64,000 bases of DNA. Origin: Pseudomonas chlororaphis subsp. piscium. Its GTDB lineage: Bacteria > Pseudomonadota > Gammaproteobacteria > Pseudomonadales > Pseudomonadaceae. The notes beneath the pieces are model-generated. The model saw only the letters and a program-made list of their open reading frames with translations. It was not told the DNA's origin and made no database searches. Shown one piece after another: positions 27,440 to 37,007 of this stretch; position 1 is the first letter of the stretch; each line of letters starts with the position of its first letter. Where the stretch lies: NCBI RefSeq assembly GCF_003850345.1, contig NZ_CP027707.1, positions 992,001 through 1,056,000 on the forward strand, written 5' to 3'. Position numbers and translations under genes: made by a program.

Positions 27440-27516
27440 TTTCATACTAAGCCTCGCCTTGCAGGTCAGGGCCTGTGGCCATTATTGATTCACCTACGCA
27501 AAGGGACGGAATCAAC

Positions 27517-27777
27517 ATGAATGTTTTCCAACGGGTTGTGCTGTTGCTCAAGGTGCTGGTGCTGTTGTCACTGGGAATGTCTGCGGCTTGGGCCAACGAC
27601 CAGGCGGCGCGGGTGCCAGGCTTCTGGGTGCCGGGGCATCTGCAGGGCGGGATGCAGATGATCGCCAAATCGGAATCCGAGCCGGGCGATCAGGGGCAGG
27701 GTGGCAGCGAGGGCGATGACGATTCGACCACCGACGAGCCGGATACCGACAGCGAAGACGAGGCTAACCAGGGCTGA
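27517..27777 (+). CDS. Small secreted acidic protein of unknown function
   Basis: An 86-aa product. Residues 1-26 form a Sec signal peptide (hydrophobic VVLLLKVLVLLSLGMSAAWA). A short middle segment, RVPGFWVPGHLQGGMQMIAK, is followed by a very acidic, Gly/Ser-rich tail dominated by Asp and Glu that ends EDEANQG. The mature part is probably disordered and might bind cations; that is a guess from composition. The ATG at 27517 follows AAGGGACGGA. It is monocistronic, with a structured leader upstream and a perfect terminator at 27860. I do not recognise the family. Confidence 0.65.
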   Translation: MNVFQRVVLLLKVLVLLSLGMSAAWANDQAARVPGFWVPGHLQGGMQMIAKSESEPGDQGQGGSEGDDDSTTDEPDTDSEDEANQG

Positions 27778-27789
27778 GCTTGCGTCTGC

Positions 27790-27845
27790 GGAAAAAAGAA
27801 AACCCCTTCTGCCGGACTGATGCGCAATCCGACAGAAAGGGTTTG
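27790..27845 (-). terminator. Rho-independent terminator of the dpp operon
   Basis: On the minus strand AACCCTTTCTGTCGGA pairs with TCCGGCAGAAGGGGTT (14 of 16 positions), followed by TTCTTTTTTC. It lies 50 to 100 bp beyond the dppF stop. Confidence 0.85.
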
Positions 27846-27859
27846 GTCAACACGGATCA

Positions 27860-27890
27860 GGCGCCGCGGGCAACCGCGGCGCCTTTTTTT
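27860..27890 (+). terminator. Rho-independent terminator of the small secreted-protein gene
   Basis: GGCGCCGCGG, loop GCAA, CCGCGGCGCC, then seven Ts. A perfect 10-bp stem with a GNRA tetraloop, 82 bp after the stop at 27777. Confidence 0.93.
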
Positions 27891-27896
27891 GCCGGA

Positions 27897-28868
27897 TCAG
27901 CCGAGGAACTGCTCGGCGTAATGGCAGGCCACCTGGCGCGTATCAAGCAGGCGCAGGGCCGGCTCTTCGGTGCTGCAACGCTCGGTGGCATACGGGCAGC
28001 GCTTGTGGAAAGCGCAGCCGGATGGTGGGTTCAACGGGTTGGGCAATTCACCGACGATCTTGATCTTCGGTTTGTCCGGGTCCGGGTGAATGGTCGGCGT
28101 AGCCGACAGCAGCGCCTGGGTGTAGGGGTGCAGGGGACGGGTGTAGATGTCCTCTTTCGGGCCCATTTCCACCGGACGGCCGAGGTACATCACCATCACG
28201 TGGTCGGCGACGTGACGCACCACCGCCAGGTTGTGGGAGATGAACACGTAGGCGGTGTTGAACTCCTGCTGCAGGTCCATGAACAGGTTCAGCACCTGGG
28301 CCTGGATCGACACGTCGAGGGCCGAGGTCGGTTCGTCCGCCACCAGCACTTTCGGTTGCAGCATCATCGCCCGCGCCAGGGCGATACGCTGGCGCTGGCC
28401 ACCGGAGAACATGTGCGGGTAGCGCTGATAATGCTCGGGGCGCAGGCCCACCTGCTTCATCATCGCCTGGACCTTTTCACGCCGTTCGCTGGCCGACAGC
28501 TTGGTGTTGATCAGCAGCGGTTCGGCCAACTGATCGCCGATCTTCTGCCGTGGGTTGAGCGAGGCGTAGGGGCTCTGGAACACCATCTGCACGTCTTTGC
28601 GCAGTTGCTTGCGCTGGGCCTTGTCGGCGCCGGCGACTTCCTGGCCGGCGATTTTCAAGGACCCGGAGGACGGCTCTTCGATCAGGGTCAGGGCGCGGGC
28701 CAGGGTGGACTTGCCGCAGCCGGATTCACCGACCACCGCGAGGGTCTTGCCGGCTTCCAGCTCGAACGACACGCCGTTGAGGGCGCGCACGGTCGCATGG
28801 CCTTTGAACAGGCCGCGGGACACTTCGTAGTGGCGGGTCAGGTTGCGGGCGGTAAGAACGACGGCCAT
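27897..28868 (-). CDS. dppF: Dipeptide ABC transporter ATP-binding protein DppF
   Basis: A 323-aa cytoplasmic ATPase of the Dpp/Opp importer. Walker A GESGCGKST is at 47-55, the signature is FSGGQRQRIALARAM, and Walker B is KVLVADEPTSALDVS. The C-terminal oligopeptide-transporter domain has the Cys cluster GCAFHKRCPYATERCS, which in relatives binds an iron-sulfur centre. The ATG at 28868 overlaps the dppD stop (TAATG), showing coupling. A longer frame upstream is an overlap artefact inside dppD. It is the last gene of dppBCDF. Confidence 0.95.
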   Translation of the reverse strand: MAVVLTARNLTRHYEVSRGLFKGHATVRALNGVSFELEAGKTLAVVGESGCGKSTLARALTLIEEPSSGSLKIAGQEVAGADKAQRKQLRKDVQMVFQSPYASLNPRQKIGDQLAEPLLINTKLSASERREKVQAMMKQVGLRPEHYQRYPHMFSGGQRQRIALARAMMLQPKVLVADEPTSALDVSIQAQVLNLFMDLQQEFNTAYVFISHNLAVVRHVADHVMVMYLGRPVEMGPKEDIYTRPLHPYTQALLSATPTIHPDPDKPKIKIVGELPNPLNPPSGCAFHKRCPYATERCSTEEPALRLLDTRQVACHYAEQFLG

Positions 28869-29836
28869 TACGCCACCTCCTGATTCAGCGGGTAGAAGCA
28901 GCGCGCGAGGCTGGCGGCTTTCGGATCGAGGCTTGGACGGTGCTGACGGCAGTTTTCCTGCACGTACGGGCAGCGTGGCGACAGCAGGCAGCCTTGCGGA
29001 CGGTCGTAGCGACCGGGAACGATGCCCGGCAGGGTCGACAGGCGCGCGGCGCCCATGCTGTGCTCGGGAATCGCCGCCAACAGTGCTTCGGTATAGGGAT
29101 GGGCGGGGATGTCGAACAACTCCGGCACCTTGCCCACTTCCACCGCTTGCCCGGCGTACATCACGCACACGCGCTGGGCGGTTTCGGCAACCACGGCCAG
29201 GTCGTGGGTGATCAGCACCAGGCCCATGTTCTGCTCGCGTTGCAGGTTGAGCAGCAGGTCCATGATCTGCGCCTGGATGGTCACGTCCAGGGCGGTGGTC
29301 GGTTCGTCGGCGATCAGCAGTTTCGGCTCGCCGGCAATCGCCATGGCAATCGCCACACGCTGGCTCATGCCGCCGGACAGTTGGTGCGGGTAGGCGTCCA
29401 TGCGGCTGGCGGCGCCTGGGATCTCGACTTTTTCCAGCAGTTCGATGGCGCGCTTGCGGGCCGCCTTGCTGGACATCTTCAGGTGCAGGCGCAGCACTTC
29501 CTCGATCTGGAAGCCCACGGTGTAGCTCGGGTTCAGCGCGGTCATCGGGTCCTGGAAGACCATGGCCAGGTCCTTGCCGACGATCTGCCGGCGTTGCCGG
29601 GCGCTGAGCTTGAGCATGTCCTTGCCGTCGAAGCTGAGGGCGTCGGCGGTGACGATGCCGGGATGCTCGATCAGCCCCATCAGCGCCATCATGGTCACGG
29701 ATTTGCCGGAGCCGGATTCGCCGACGATGGCCAGGACTTCGCCCTTGTCCACGTTCAGGTCCAGGCCATCCACCACGGGAACGGCCTGGGCGTCGCCGAA
29801 GCGCACGTTGAGATTCTTGATTTCTAGCAGTGACAT
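28868..29836 (-). CDS. dppD: Dipeptide ABC transporter ATP-binding protein DppD
   Basis: A 322-aa ATPase partner of DppF. Walker [10 protein letters not shown] lies near residues 39-47, the signature is [15 protein letters not shown], and Walker B is [15 protein letters not shown]. The C-terminal motif [15 protein letters not shown] matches the peptide-transporter ATPase family. I chose the ATG at 29836 ([13 protein letters not shown]), with GAGGAG 8 nt upstream, rather than the longer open frame. The stop overlaps dppF by one base, and dppC ends 11 bp upstream. Confidence 0.95.
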   Translation of the reverse strand: MSLLEIKNLNVRFGDAQAVPVVDGLDLNVDKGEVLAIVGESGSGKSVTMMALMGLIEHPGIVTADALSFDGKDMLKLSARQRRQIVGKDLAMVFQDPMTALNPSYTVGFQIEEVLRLHLKMSSKAARKRAIELLEKVEIPGAASRMDAYPHQLSGGMSQRVAIAMAIAGEPKLLIADEPTTALDVTIQAQIMDLLLNLQREQNMGLVLITHDLAVVAETAQRVCVMYAGQAVEVGKVPELFDIPAHPYTEALLAAIPEHSMGAARLSTLPGIVPGRYDRPQGCLLSPRCPYVQENCRQHRPSLDPKAASLARCFYPLNQEVA

Positions 29837-29846
29837 GGGAATCTCC

Positions 29847-30773
29847 TCAGGCGGCGTTCTTGAGTTTCGGGTCCAGCGCATCGCGCAGGCCGTCGCCCAT
29901 CAGGTTGATTGCCAGCACGCTGAGCAAAATGGTCAGACCGGGCAGGCTCACGACCCACCAGGCGCGTTCGATGTAGTCGCGGGCCGAGGCCAGCATGGTG
30001 CCCCACTCAGGGGTGGGCGGCTGGACGCCAAGGCCGAGGAAGCCCAGGGCCGCGGCATCGAGGATTGCCGAGGAGAAGCTCAGGGTCGCCTGGACGATCA
30101 GCGGCGCCATGCAGTTGGGCAGCACGGTGATGAACATCAGGCGCGGCAGGCCGGCACCGGCCAGGCGCGCGGCGGTCACGTAGTCGCGGTTCAGCTCGCC
30201 CATCACCGCGGCGCGGGTCAGGCGCACGTAGGACGGCAGCGATACCACGGCGATGGCGATCACGGTGTTGATCAGGCCTGGGCCGAGGATGGCGACGATC
30301 GCCACGGCCAGCAGCAGGGACGGCAGGGCCAGCATGATGTCCATCAGGCGCATGATGGTCGGGCCGAGCAAGCGCGGGAAGAACCCGGCGAACAGGCCCA
30401 GGAGGATGCCCGGGATCAGCGACATGACCACCGACGACAGGCCGATCAGCAGCGACAGGCGCGAACCGGTGATCAGGCGCGACAGCAGGTCGCGGCCCAG
30501 TTCGTCGGTGCCGAGGATAAATTGCCATTGACCGCCTTCGAGCCAGACCGGCGGGGTCAGCAGGAAGTCGCGGTATTGCTCGCTCGGGTTATGCGGGGCG
30601 ACCCAGGGCGCGAAGATCGCGCAGAAGATCACCAGCAGCATGAACAGCAGGCCGGCCACCGCGCCCTTGTTGCGCGAGAACGCCTGCCAGAATTCCTTGT
30701 ACGGCGAGGGGTACAGCAGGCTTTGATCCACGGCCACGGCGGATACGGCTACTGAGGAGGTTGGAGTGCTCAT
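29847..30773 (-). CDS. dppC: Dipeptide ABC transporter permease DppC
   Basis: A 308-aa inner-membrane permease. An OppC-type N-terminal cytoplasmic region ([20 protein letters not shown]) precedes the first helix, followed by five more helices. The coupling loop is [21 protein letters not shown] and the C-terminus is [24 protein letters not shown]. The ATG at 30773 has GAGGAC upstream. It is 11 bp downstream of dppB. With DppB it forms the peptide channel. Confidence 0.95.
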   Translation of the reverse strand: MSTPTSSVAVSAVAVDQSLLYPSPYKEFWQAFSRNKGAVAGLLFMLLVIFCAIFAPWVAPHNPSEQYRDFLLTPPVWLEGGQWQFILGTDELGRDLLSRLITGSRLSLLIGLSSVVMSLIPGILLGLFAGFFPRLLGPTIMRLMDIMLALPSLLLAVAIVAILGPGLINTVIAIAVVSLPSYVRLTRAAVMGELNRDYVTAARLAGAGLPRLMFITVLPNCMAPLIVQATLSFSSAILDAAALGFLGLGVQPPTPEWGTMLASARDYIERAWWVVSLPGLTILLSVLAINLMGDGLRDALDPKLKNAA

Positions 30774-30784
30774 GAGTATTGTCC

Positions 30785-31795
30785 TCAGCGCTGGTGGCGA
30801 ATGCGTGGGTTGGCAAAGCCGTAGAGGATGTCCACCACGAAGTTGACCAGGATCACCAGGCAGGCGATCAACAGGATGCCGTTCTGCACCACGGGATAGT
30901 CCCGGGCGCCGATGGCTTCGATCAGCCATTTGCCGATGCCGGGCCAGGAGAAGATGGTTTCGGTCAGGACCGCGCCGGCCAGCAGGGTGCCGACTTGCAG
31001 GCCGACCACGGTCAGTACCGGGATCAGCGCGTTGCGCAGGCCGTGCACGAACACCACGCGGGCGGGCGACAAGCCCTTGGCCTTGGCGGTGCGGATGTAG
31101 TCTTCGCGCAGCACTTCGAGCATCGAGGAACGGGTCATCCGGGCGATCACCGCCAGCGGAATGGTGCCGAGCACGATGGCCGGCAGGATCAGGTGGTGCA
31201 GGGCGTCGAAGAAGGCGCTGGTGTCATCGGCCAGCAGGGTGTCGATGAGCATGAAGCCGGTTTTCGGCTCGATGTCGTAGAGCAGGTCGAGCCGCCCGGA
31301 AACCGGGGTCCAGCCCAGGCTCACGGAGAAGAACATGATCAGGATCAGGCCCCACCAGAAGATCGGCATCGAATAGCCCGCGAGGGAGATGCCCATCACC
31401 CCGTGGTCGAACAGGGATCCTCGTTTCAGCGCGGCGATCACCCCGGCCAGCAGGCCGATCACGGCGGCGAACAGCATCGCGGCCGAGGCCAGCTCCAGGG
31501 TCGCCGGGAACAGGGAGGTGAACTCGCTCCACACACTCTCGCGAGTCCGCAGGGATTCACCCAGGTCGCCCTGGGCGAGTTTGCCGATGTAGTCCAGGTA
31601 CTGGGCGTACAGCGGTTTGTTCAGACCAAGGCGTTCCATTGCCTGGGCATGCATCTCAGGGTCGACCCGGCGCTCGCCCATCATGACTTCCACGGGATCG
31701 CCGGGGATCATGCGAATCAATGCGAACGTCAGCAAGGTGATGCCGAAGAATGTGGGAATCAACAACCCCACACGGCGGGCAATAAAACTAAACAT
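30785..31795 (-). CDS. dppB: Dipeptide ABC transporter permease DppB
   Basis: A 336-aa inner-membrane permease. The N-terminus MFSFIARRVGLLIPTFFGIT and the periplasmic segment DPVEVMMGERRVDPE are characteristic of DppB/OppB. The EAA loop is TRSSMLEVLREDYIRTAKAK, and the end is VVDILYGFANPRIRHQR. The ribosome site is weak (AGAAG). It lies 72 bp after the dppA-type gene at 31868, separated by a strong hairpin that would keep permease levels below those of the binding protein. Confidence 0.95.
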   Translation of the reverse strand: MFSFIARRVGLLIPTFFGITLLTFALIRMIPGDPVEVMMGERRVDPEMHAQAMERLGLNKPLYAQYLDYIGKLAQGDLGESLRTRESVWSEFTSLFPATLELASAAMLFAAVIGLLAGVIAALKRGSLFDHGVMGISLAGYSMPIFWWGLILIMFFSVSLGWTPVSGRLDLLYDIEPKTGFMLIDTLLADDTSAFFDALHHLILPAIVLGTIPLAVIARMTRSSMLEVLREDYIRTAKAKGLSPARVVFVHGLRNALIPVLTVVGLQVGTLLAGAVLTETIFSWPGIGKWLIEAIGARDYPVVQNGILLIACLVILVNFVVDILYGFANPRIRHQR

Positions 31796-31829
31796 CTTCT
31801 GGTGTACCTCATCAGCCGGTTAGGCGTGT

Positions 31830-31856
31830 CCGGCATCCCAGGGTCAGGGATGCCGG
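31830..31856 (-). terminator. Intercistronic stem-loop between dppA and dppB
   Basis: CCGGCATCCC, loop of 7, GGGATGCCGG: a perfect 10-bp stem with no U-tract. It is more likely an mRNA-stabilising or partial-termination hairpin than a full terminator. Confidence 0.7.
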
Positions 31857-31867
31857 GCGTTTCTTAT

Positions 31868-33463
31868 CTACTTCACCTGGGTGGTAGCGAAGTTGTTGGT
31901 GGTCAGGGGGCTCTGGTGGTAACCCTCGACGTTTTTGCGCATTGCGGTGAACATTTTCGGATAGGCCATGGGGATCCAGGGTTGCTCTTTGTCGAAAATG
32001 TCCTGGGCCTGTTCATAGAGTGCGGTCCGTTTGGCCGGCTCGGATTCGGCGCGGGCCTGATCGATCAGGTTCTGGAACGCTTTATTGCACCAGCGAGCGT
32101 AGTTTTCGCCGTTTTTGGCGGCCTCGCAACTGAGGTTGGGGGTCAGGAAGTTGTCCGGGTCCCCGTTATCCCCTGCCCAGCCGGCGGAAACCATGTCGTG
32201 CTCGCCGTTCTTGGCGCGCTTGAGCATCTCGCCCCATTCCATGACGCGGATATCGATCTTGAGGCCGATCTTCGCCAGGTCGGACTGCATCATCTGCGCG
32301 CCAAGCAGCGGGTTGGGGTTGGTCGGGCCACCGCCGTTGCGGGTGAACAGGGTGAAGACCGTGCCATCCGGCACGCCGGCTTCCTTGATCAGGGCGCGGG
32401 CCTTGTCCAGGTCGCGGGCCGGGTTGCCCAGGCTGGCGTTGAAGCCCAGCAGGGTCGGCGGGTAGGGACCGGTGCCGACCACCGCGTTGCCCTTGCCGTA
32501 CAGGCTGTTGACGTAGGCTTCCTTGTCGAAGGCGATGTTGATGGCCTGACGGACACGCGGGTCGCTCATGTACTTCTTGGTGGTGTTCAGGGCCACGTAG
32601 CCCACGGTCATGGCGGCCAGGTCGTCGACCTTCAGGTTGGTATCGGCCTTGATGCTCGGGATGTCGTCGGGTTTCGGATACAGGGCGACCTGGCACTCGT
32701 TGGCCTTGAGCTTCTGCAGGCGCACGTTGTTATCGGTGGTGATCGCCAGGATCAGCGCGTCGGCTGGCGGCTTGCCGCGGAAGTAGTCCGGGTTGGCCTT
32801 GAACCGCACCTGGGCGTCCTTGGCGTAGCGCTGGAAGACGAACGGGCCGGTGCCGATCGGCTTGCTGTTCAGCTCGCCGGGTTTGCCGGCCTTGAGCAAC
32901 TGGTCGGCGTATTCGGCCGGGAAGATCGAGGCGAAGGCCATGGCCACGTCGGCCAGGAAAGGTGCTTCACGACGGGTCAGAGTGAAGACCACGGTGTGGT
33001 CGTCGGTTTTCTCGACGCTTTTGAGCAGCTCCTTGAAGCCCATGCTCTCGAAATAGGGGAAGCCCACGCTGGACTTGTCATGCCACGGGTGTTTCGGGTC
33101 CAACTGACGCTGGAAACTCCAGAGCACGTCGTCGGCGTTCATCTCGCGGGTCGGCGTGAAGTAATCGGTGCTGTGGAACTTGACGCCTTTGCGCAGGTGG
33201 AAGGTGTAGGTCAGGCCGTCCGGGCTGATCTCCCAGGACTCGGCCAGGGCCGGCTCGATGTCCGTGGTGCCGGGCTTGAAGTCCACCAGGCGGTTGAAGA
33301 TGGTTTCCGCCACCGCGTCGGCAGTGACTGCAGTCGTGTACTGGACCATATCGAAGCCTTCCGGGCTGGCTTCGGTACAGACCACCAAGGGCTTGGCCGA
33401 GACGCCTGCGGCGACGCTCAGCAGTGCGGCAGCGATGGCCGCTCTTAGGGGAAGCATTTTCAT
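31868..33463 (-). CDS. dppA: Peptide-binding protein, DppA family (adjacent to dppBCDF)
   Basis: A 531-aa periplasmic solute-binding protein (SBP_bac_5 family) delivering peptides to DppBCDF. The signal peptide is LRAAIAAALLSVAAGVSA and the mature protein starts KPLVVCTEASPEGFD. Family markers are DGLTYTFHLRKGVKFHSTDY, NADDVLWSFQRQLDPKHPW, SKPIGTGPFVFQRY and AGWAGDNGDPDNFLTPNLS. The ATG at 33463 has AGAGGG upstream. It sits between the porin gene and dppB, where P. aeruginosa has its dppA4. It is the most divergent of the three full paralogues in this window, so it may have a different peptide preference. Confidence 0.92.
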   Translation of the reverse strand: MKMLPLRAAIAAALLSVAAGVSAKPLVVCTEASPEGFDMVQYTTAVTADAVAETIFNRLVDFKPGTTDIEPALAESWEISPDGLTYTFHLRKGVKFHSTDYFTPTREMNADDVLWSFQRQLDPKHPWHDKSSVGFPYFESMGFKELLKSVEKTDDHTVVFTLTRREAPFLADVAMAFASIFPAEYADQLLKAGKPGELNSKPIGTGPFVFQRYAKDAQVRFKANPDYFRGKPPADALILAITTDNNVRLQKLKANECQVALYPKPDDIPSIKADTNLKVDDLAAMTVGYVALNTTKKYMSDPRVRQAINIAFDKEAYVNSLYGKGNAVVGTGPYPPTLLGFNASLGNPARDLDKARALIKEAGVPDGTVFTLFTRNGGGPTNPNPLLGAQMMQSDLAKIGLKIDIRVMEWGEMLKRAKNGEHDMVSAGWAGDNGDPDNFLTPNLSCEAAKNGENYARWCNKAFQNLIDQARAESEPAKRTALYEQAQDIFDKEQPWIPMAYPKMFTAMRKNVEGYHQSPLTTNNFATTQVK

Positions 33464-33544
33464 CTAGAACCCTCTGCAATCGGTTGAACCAGAGTAGCTG
33501 GAATGGCGAATTCGTCATGAGTTCGCCATCCAGCCGGTGTGTTT

Positions 33545-34966
33545 TTAGAGAATGTTGAACGGGATGGTGGTGACCAGGCGGAACTCGTTGATGTTGCCGT
33601 CGGCCTGATGTTCGCTGGCCCGGTGCGTGGTGTAGGTCGCACGAATGGCGGTGGCCTTGAGCGGACCACTCTGAACTGCATAAGACGCGCCAATACCGTA
33701 TTCGTAGTGGGTTTCACCATCCATCAGGCTCAGGTCGCCACGCTGGGCGCCCGGGTCGGTGTAGGCGGTGCCGCGGTAGTGGGTACCGTCAATGCCCCAG
33801 CCACGGGCCTGGTAGATGTTGAACTTCAGGCCCGGTACACCGTATTCGGCCATGTTGAGGCCGTAGGCGATCTGGAAGGATTTCTCGTTCGGGCCGTTGA
33901 AGTCCGAGAGCAGGGAGTTGGCCAGGTAGATGCCGTTGGTTTCGTGCAGGTAGTCGAAGTAGGTGTCGCCGTTCACTTCCTGGTACGAGAAGGTCAGGCT
34001 GTGAGCCTGGTGAGCCAGGCCGAGCGACAGCGAGTAGGTGTCGTTGTCGATCTCGCCCATCAGCTTTTTGCCTTCGTCGACAGTCTTGTAGTAGTTCAGG
34101 CCGGTGGTCAGGCTCAGTACCTGGCTATCACCCAGTTCATGGGTGGCGCCGAAGTAGTACTGGTTCCAGAAGTCTTCGACCTTGGCGCCATACAGGCTGG
34201 TCTTCAAGCTCTTGAACGGCTGGTAGTTCACACCTGCGGTGTAGACCTTGTCGGTTTCCACGCCGGTGGCGGAGTACTCGGTACGGAATTTCGACAGGCT
34301 CTGTTCGCTCCGTGGCGAAACGCGATCGAAGCCGGCCAGGTCGAACGACAGGTTGTTCAGTTCTTCGCTGTGCAGGCTGATGCCTTCAAAGCTGGAAGGC
34401 AGCGCACGGTTGCCGATGACGTCGACAATCGGGGTGCTGAAGTTCTGACGACCGGCGGTCAGCGTGGTATTCGATACCCGGAACTTGACGTTGGCCAGGC
34501 CCAGTTTGCTCCACTGATCTACGGCGTCGCCGTTGGAGTCCGCCAGGGTACGGTTGGAGCCACCGGCAATGTCCTTGCGATCACGATCCAGCGCGATGGC
34601 GTTGTAGGCAGCCACTTCAGTGCTGACGCCAACGGTGCCCTGGGTGAAGCCCGAGGTGTAATTGAGGATGGTGCCCTGGACCCAGTTGATACGACGGGCG
34701 GTCGGGGTCTTGGGTGCAGTGGGATCGTTTTTGACGCTGTTTTTCTTGTAGCTGAACCGGTCGTCACGACGCTTCAGTTCATTGGCATACCAGTTGCGGG
34801 TAGTGCCCCCAAGGCTCTGTCCGTCAATGAAACCCTTGGCTTCACTTTGGGCATTGGTGCCGACCAGGGTCGTCGGAATGAATTCCTGGCTCACGCTTTC
34901 CGCATGGGCCATGGCCGTGATGCTGCTGATGGCCAGGGCCAGTAACGCGGTGTTGCTCGGTTTCAT
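33545..34966 (-). CDS. opdP: OprD-family porin OpdP-like (peptide uptake)
   Basis: A 473-aa outer-membrane porin of the OprD/Occ family. The signal peptide ends ITAMAHAE. It has the OprD N-terminus (FIDGQSLGGTTRNWYANELK), the LTAGRQNFSTPIVDVIGNRA segment and repeated beta-strands, ending RLVTTIPFNIL. The ATG at 34966 follows AAAGGAG. Its place inside the dpp cluster, between two binding-protein genes, matches opdP of P. aeruginosa, which takes up glycine-glutamate and other dipeptides and also admits carbapenems. Substrate here is inferred from synteny. Confidence 0.9.
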   Translation of the reverse strand: MKPSNTALLALAISSITAMAHAESVSQEFIPTTLVGTNAQSEAKGFIDGQSLGGTTRNWYANELKRRDDRFSYKKNSVKNDPTAPKTPTARRINWVQGTILNYTSGFTQGTVGVSTEVAAYNAIALDRDRKDIAGGSNRTLADSNGDAVDQWSKLGLANVKFRVSNTTLTAGRQNFSTPIVDVIGNRALPSSFEGISLHSEELNNLSFDLAGFDRVSPRSEQSLSKFRTEYSATGVETDKVYTAGVNYQPFKSLKTSLYGAKVEDFWNQYYFGATHELGDSQVLSLTTGLNYYKTVDEGKKLMGEIDNDTYSLSLGLAHQAHSLTFSYQEVNGDTYFDYLHETNGIYLANSLLSDFNGPNEKSFQIAYGLNMAEYGVPGLKFNIYQARGWGIDGTHYRGTAYTDPGAQRGDLSLMDGETHYEYGIGASYAVQSGPLKATAIRATYTTHRASEHQADGNINEFRLVTTIPFNIL

Positions 34967-35101
34967 GGGTGAAGCTCCTTTGCTTTCTTTATTTTTATGT
35001 CGGTCTTTTTGGGTTGACCGGCTTTTGGTTTACAACTCATTCAAGGCATCGCAAACGTTTGCATGAGGCTTGATCGCCGAATTCAGGCAACAGATTTGCG
35101 T

Positions 35102-35120
35102 GGGGGCGAATGTCGCCCCC
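35102..35120 (-). terminator. Short hairpin after the second dppA
   Basis: GGGGGCGA, loop ATG, TCGCCCCC: a perfect 8-bp stem about 20 bp beyond the stop at 35139, without a U-tract. It is probably a 3'-end protecting hairpin or weak terminator between this gene and opdP. Confidence 0.55.
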
Positions 35121-35138
35121 AGCGGCCTGGTTAATCAT

Positions 35139-36740
35139 TTATTGGTCGATGCTGACGCCCGAGAACACGTTGCGGCCGAAGGGGCTGACCTTGAATCCTT
35201 CGACTTTGGCGCTCAACGGCTGGTTGACCGTCGAGTGGGCGACAGGGGTGATCGGTACCTGCTGCTTGAGCAACTGCTGGGCCTGTTGGTAGAGCACCGT
35301 GCGCTGTTCGCGATCGGTGACGATCTTGGCCTGCTTGATCAGCTTGTCGTACTGCGGGTCGCACCACATGGAATAGTTGTTGCCGCCAATGGCGTCGCAG
35401 CTGTACAGGGTGCCGAGCCAGTTGTCCGGGTCGCCGTTGTCGCCGGTCCAGCCGATCAGGCTGATGTCGTGCTCGCCATTCTTGGTGCGCTTGATGTACT
35501 CGCCCCATTCGTAGCTGACGATCTTCACTTTCAGGCCGATCTTGCCCCAGTCGGACTGGAGCATTTCGGCCATCAGCTTGGCGTTGGGGTTGTAGGGACG
35601 TTGCACGGGCATGGCCCAGAGAGTGATTTCCGTGCCTTCCTTGACCCCGGCGGCCTTGAGCAGCTCACGGGCCTTTTGCGGGTTGTAGGCGGCGTCCTTG
35701 ATGCTGGTGTCGTAGGACCACTGGGTCGGCGGCATGGCGTTGACAGCCAGTTGGCCGGCGCCCTGGTACACAGCGTTGAGAATGCCTTGCTTGTTCACCG
35801 CCATGTCCAGCGCCTGGCGCACTTCGAGCTGGTCGAAGGGCTTGTGGCGAACGTTGTAGGCGATATAGCCGAGGTTGAAGCCAGGCTTTTCGATCAGTTG
35901 CAGTTTCGGGTCTTTTTTCAGTGCTTCGACATCGGCTGGCCGCGGGTGCAGGGTGATCTGGCATTCGCCGGCCTTGAGCTTCTGCACGCGCACCGAGGCA
36001 TCGGTGTTGATGGAGAAAATCAGCTGGTCGAGCTTGACCCGGCTCAGGTCCCAGTACTGCTTGTTGGCGGTGTAGCGGATGTTCGAGTCTTTCTGGTAGC
36101 TCTTGAACGCGAACGGCCCAGTGCCGACCGGCTTCTGGTTGATCTCGCTGGGCTTGCCGGCCTTGAGCAACTGGTCGGCGTATTCGGCCGAGAGGATCGC
36201 GGCGAAGCTCATGGCGATGTTCTGGATGAACGCGGCGTCCACCGAGTTCAGGGTCATCACCACGGTCAGCGGCCCGGTCTTCTCGACCTTGGCGATGTTC
36301 TTGTTCAGGCTCATCCCGTTGAAGTAGGGAAACTCGGTCGGGTAGGCCTTACGGAAAGGGTGCTCGGCGTCGAGCATGCGGGTGAAGGTGAAGACCACGT
36401 CGTCGGCGTTGAAATCACGCGTCGGCTTGAAGTACGGCGTGGTATGGAACTTCACCCCTTCGCGCAGGTGGAAGGTGTACTGCAGGCCGTCCGCGGAAAT
36501 ATCCCAACGGGTGGCCAGGCCCGGCACCACATTGGTCGCGCCCTTTTCGAACTCCGCCAGCCGGTTGTACAGCGGCTCCGCCGCGTCATTGTCGGTGGCG
36601 GTGGTGTATTGCGCGGTGTCGAAACCGGCCGGGCTGCCTTCGGAGCAGAACACCAGGCTGTTGCTGGCCGCCAGGCTGGCGGAGGTCGCGGTCAACAGAC
36701 CGGTGCCCAGCAGGGCGGATAAAACCAGGGGATGACGCAT
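35139..36740 (-). CDS. dppA: Peptide-binding protein, DppA family (second copy)
   Basis: A 533-aa periplasmic peptide receptor. The signal peptide is LVLSALLGTGLLTATSASLA and the mature part begins ASNSLVFCSEGSPAGFD. Markers are FKPTRDFNADDVVFTFTRML, EINQKPVGTGPFAFKSYQ, LDMAVNKQGILNAVYQGAGQ and IGWTGDNGDPDNWLGTLYSC. The ATG at 36740 follows AAGGAGAGGG. It is clearly similar to the copy at 37046, with which it shares long identical stretches such as QWSYD..IKDA and WAMPVQRPYNPNAKLMAEML, so the two are recent tandem paralogues. The 305-bp gap upstream holds only a strong hairpin and no gene that I can support, so it probably has its own promoter. Confidence 0.92.
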   Translation of the reverse strand: MRHPLVLSALLGTGLLTATSASLAASNSLVFCSEGSPAGFDTAQYTTATDNDAAEPLYNRLAEFEKGATNVVPGLATRWDISADGLQYTFHLREGVKFHTTPYFKPTRDFNADDVVFTFTRMLDAEHPFRKAYPTEFPYFNGMSLNKNIAKVEKTGPLTVVMTLNSVDAAFIQNIAMSFAAILSAEYADQLLKAGKPSEINQKPVGTGPFAFKSYQKDSNIRYTANKQYWDLSRVKLDQLIFSINTDASVRVQKLKAGECQITLHPRPADVEALKKDPKLQLIEKPGFNLGYIAYNVRHKPFDQLEVRQALDMAVNKQGILNAVYQGAGQLAVNAMPPTQWSYDTSIKDAAYNPQKARELLKAAGVKEGTEITLWAMPVQRPYNPNAKLMAEMLQSDWGKIGLKVKIVSYEWGEYIKRTKNGEHDISLIGWTGDNGDPDNWLGTLYSCDAIGGNNYSMWCDPQYDKLIKQAKIVTDREQRTVLYQQAQQLLKQQVPITPVAHSTVNQPLSAKVEGFKVSPFGRNVFSGVSIDQ

Positions 36741-37007
36741 GACGATCCCTCTCCTTTTTTATTGTTTTGATCGATGAGCAGTCGCCCCATCCGGAGGCGG
36801 TCATGTCATCGGTCCCAAGTCTCGCTTGCAGCAAATGCCGGGCAATGGATGCACCACTCCATGCTTTGACGGTAGGGGTCGCCGCATGGGTAGTAAATGC
36901 CAAAGAGCCTGAAAGACATGTAGGGAACTTCCGAAATGCCCGTACTCACCACGATGGGGCGCAGCAAGAGGAAGAGCGTTCGAGTTCCGGCAGTCCTGGC
37001 AGGTAAG

